A stretch of 64,000 nucleotides of DNA from an uncultured Clostridia bacterium (GTDB lineage: Bacteria; Bacillota; Clostridia; TANB77; RGIG9151), in the NCBI GenBank assembly GCA_934500865.1, contig CAKSUD010000001.1, forward strand, positions 1 to 64,000, given 5' to 3'. A model generated the notes under the pieces. The model was given only the letters and a program-made list of their open reading frames with translations, searched no databases and had not been told where the DNA came from. This document shows positions 63,225 through 64,000 of the stretch, in pieces. Each line of letters begins with the position of its first letter. Within the stretch, counting starts at the first letter, position 1. A program made the position numbers and the translations under genes.

Positions 63225-63716
63225 ATGTTTAATATTGGAGATAAAGTTGTGTATCCTATGCATGGCGCAGGGGTGATTGAATCTATAGAAGAAAAAGAGA
63301 TTTTAGGTCAAAAACAAAAATATTACATAATGAAGATGCCTATAGGAGACATTCAAGTTATGGTACCTACTAATAATGCTCAGGAAGTTGGCATGAGGGA
63401 AGTTATTGCTTGCAAGGATGCTGACCGTGTTTTAAATGTATTATCTGGGGATATAACTGAAATGAATCCGAATTGGAATAAAAGATACAGAGAAAATATG
63501 GATAAAATCAAGAGTGGAAATATTTTTGAAGTTGCCGAAGTTGTTAAAAACTTGGCTCACAAGAGTTCTGAAAAGGGACTTTCTACTGGGGAAAAGAAAT
63601 TATATAACAGTGCTAAGCAAATTTTAGTTAGTGAATTGGTTTTAGCAAACCAATCTTCTAAAAACGAAATAGAAGAATTAGTAAATGAAAAATTAGGACT
63701 AAATGAAGAAGCTTAA
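63225..63716 (+). CDS. CarD-family transcriptional regulator
   Basis: RNA-polymerase-binding regulator, 163 aa. The N-terminal RID domain is clear (MFNIGDKVVYPMHGAGVIESIEEK, with GDIQVMVPTNNAQEVGMREV), followed by the helical C-terminal domain (NWNKRYRENMDKIKSGNIFEVAEVVKNL, EKKLYNSAKQILVSEL). CarD stabilises open complexes at housekeeping promoters. It has its own promoter and leader after disA, and the ATG follows CAGGAGGAATTGG. Confidence 0.93.
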   Translation: MFNIGDKVVYPMHGAGVIESIEEKEILGQKQKYYIMKMPIGDIQVMVPTNNAQEVGMREVIACKDADRVLNVLSGDITEMNPNWNKRYRENMDKIKSGNIFEVAEVVKNLAHKSSEKGLSTGEKKLYNSAKQILVSELVLANQSSKNEIEELVNEKLGLNEEA

Positions 63717-63726
63717 AATGACGAAG

Positions 63727-63756
63727 AAAATACTGTGAGAAATCACAGTATTTTTT
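63727..63756 (+). terminator. Terminator of carD
   Basis: A 12-bp stem (63727-63738 with 63743-63754), loop of four, then TTT. Confidence 0.85.
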
Positions 63757-63830
63757 ATATAAAGTGAAACTTTTTTTGAAGTTTACTCGTCTAATTTACA
63801 AAAAATGTTGGAAAGGATGGATGTATACAT

Positions 63831-64000
63831 ATGGTTAAAGAACTGATGAAGTTGTTTGTTGCATGTGGAATTATTGGTGGAATTTCTGTTGCACCAGGAA
63901 TGATTAAGACTGAGAAGGTAGTTGAACCTAACTTAGATTTACCTACTGTTGGGACTGTTGAAAAATTAAAAGAATTGGTAAAGAAGGCTGAAGATAGCGG
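63831..64000 (+). CDS. N-terminus of an exported or membrane-anchored protein (truncated by the window)
   Basis: The reading frame starts at an ATG after GGAAAGGATGG and stays open to the edge (56 codons visible). The start has a short basic segment, a hydrophobic stretch (LMKLFVACGIIGGISVA), and then a charged region (DLPTVGTVEKLKELVKKAEDSG). This looks like a signal peptide or anchor. The family cannot be named from this fragment. It is preceded by the carD terminator, so it likely has its own promoter. Confidence 0.6.
   Translation, partial: MVKELMKLFVACGIIGGISVAPGMIKTEKVVEPNLDLPTVGTVEKLKELVKKAEDS

Overview
The window is an AT-rich, gene-dense stretch of chromosome from an endospore-forming, flagellated, low-G+C Firmicute. 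It is most likely a member of the Clostridia; the genus cannot be fixed from the sequence. The evidence is: sporulation and germination genes (sleB, ypeB, spoVAC/AD/AE, a SpoIVFA/SpoIVFB pair, spoVG, ytxC, a SpoVD-type PBP), a flagellin gene, a meso-diaminopimelate-type MurE (DNPR motif), strong AGGAGG-type ribosome sites, frequent TTG/GTG starts and T-rich intrinsic terminators. No rRNA, CRISPR array, transposase or prophage was seen. Two tRNA genes are present (Leu-UAA and initiator Met).

Layout. 1-4.5 kb: thyA, folA, a 5S-type carboxyltransferase and a strikingly degenerate P-type-ATPase-like protein, read as one run. 4.5-8.2 kb (minus): forespore/germination operon sleB-ypeB-spoVAC-spoVAD-spoVAE. 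8.4-12.5 kb: upp-pyrH, then a polytopic GT-C-like protein overlapping a UbiA-type decaprenyl-phosphate phosphoribosyltransferase-like gene. 12.6-18 kb: tRNA-Leu, flagellin, recJ, S41 protease. 18-22 kb: serS, argS, Nudix. 21.8-23 kb: a small accessory island with a HigB/RelE-type toxin, an Xre antitoxin and highly structured spacer DNA, ending at tRNA-fMet. 23-28.7 kb: VanW lipoprotein, SpoIVFA/FB-like pair, tsaD, class A PBP, DUF951 and a Cys/Gly-rich 42-aa membrane peptide. 28.8-32.6 kb: GT2-GtrA and murC (minus), spoVG, ytxC (minus). 33-37 kb: a GT4 glycogen-synthase-like glucosyltransferase and a nucleotidyltransferase/hexapeptide/phosphomutase fusion. 37-45 kb: a short dcw cluster (mraZ, rsmH, ftsL-like, ftsI/spoVD, murE, mraY, ftsW) without murD/F/G, ftsQ or ftsZ. 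45-51 kb: polA, lytic transglycosylase, dCMP deaminase, and a 12S-type carboxyltransferase, a MmdE-like 58-aa subunit and a biotin carrier. 51-56.7 kb: lysS, glyQS, GT2, PHP phosphoesterase, nadE. 56.8-60.6 kb: divergent phosphoglucomutase and GH15 glucoamylase. 60.7-64 kb: radA, disA, carD and the start of an exported protein.

How it fits together. Most of the DNA is ordinary housekeeping: thymidylate/folate and pyrimidine supply, tRNA charging, peptidoglycan precursors, DNA repair and c-di-AMP. A second theme is polysaccharide: two glycosyltransferases, sugar-nucleotide and phosphomutase modules and a GH15 enzyme point to an alpha-glucan or surface-glycan economy. Biotin-dependent carboxyl transfer parts are split between 1.5 kb and 49-51 kb and together resemble a transcarboxylase or a sodium-pump decarboxylase lacking its membrane subunit here.

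The most unusual items are the P-type-ATPase relic without N-domain, M1-M2 or catalytic motifs; the GT-C/DPPR-synthase pair beside flagellin; a nucleotidyltransferase fused to an apparently dead phosphomutase; a family of palindromic intergenic repeats sharing two exact words; and near-identical promoters for the toxin-antitoxin pair and the glucoamylase. All calls rest on reading the sequence and on knowledge of the families. No database search was run.
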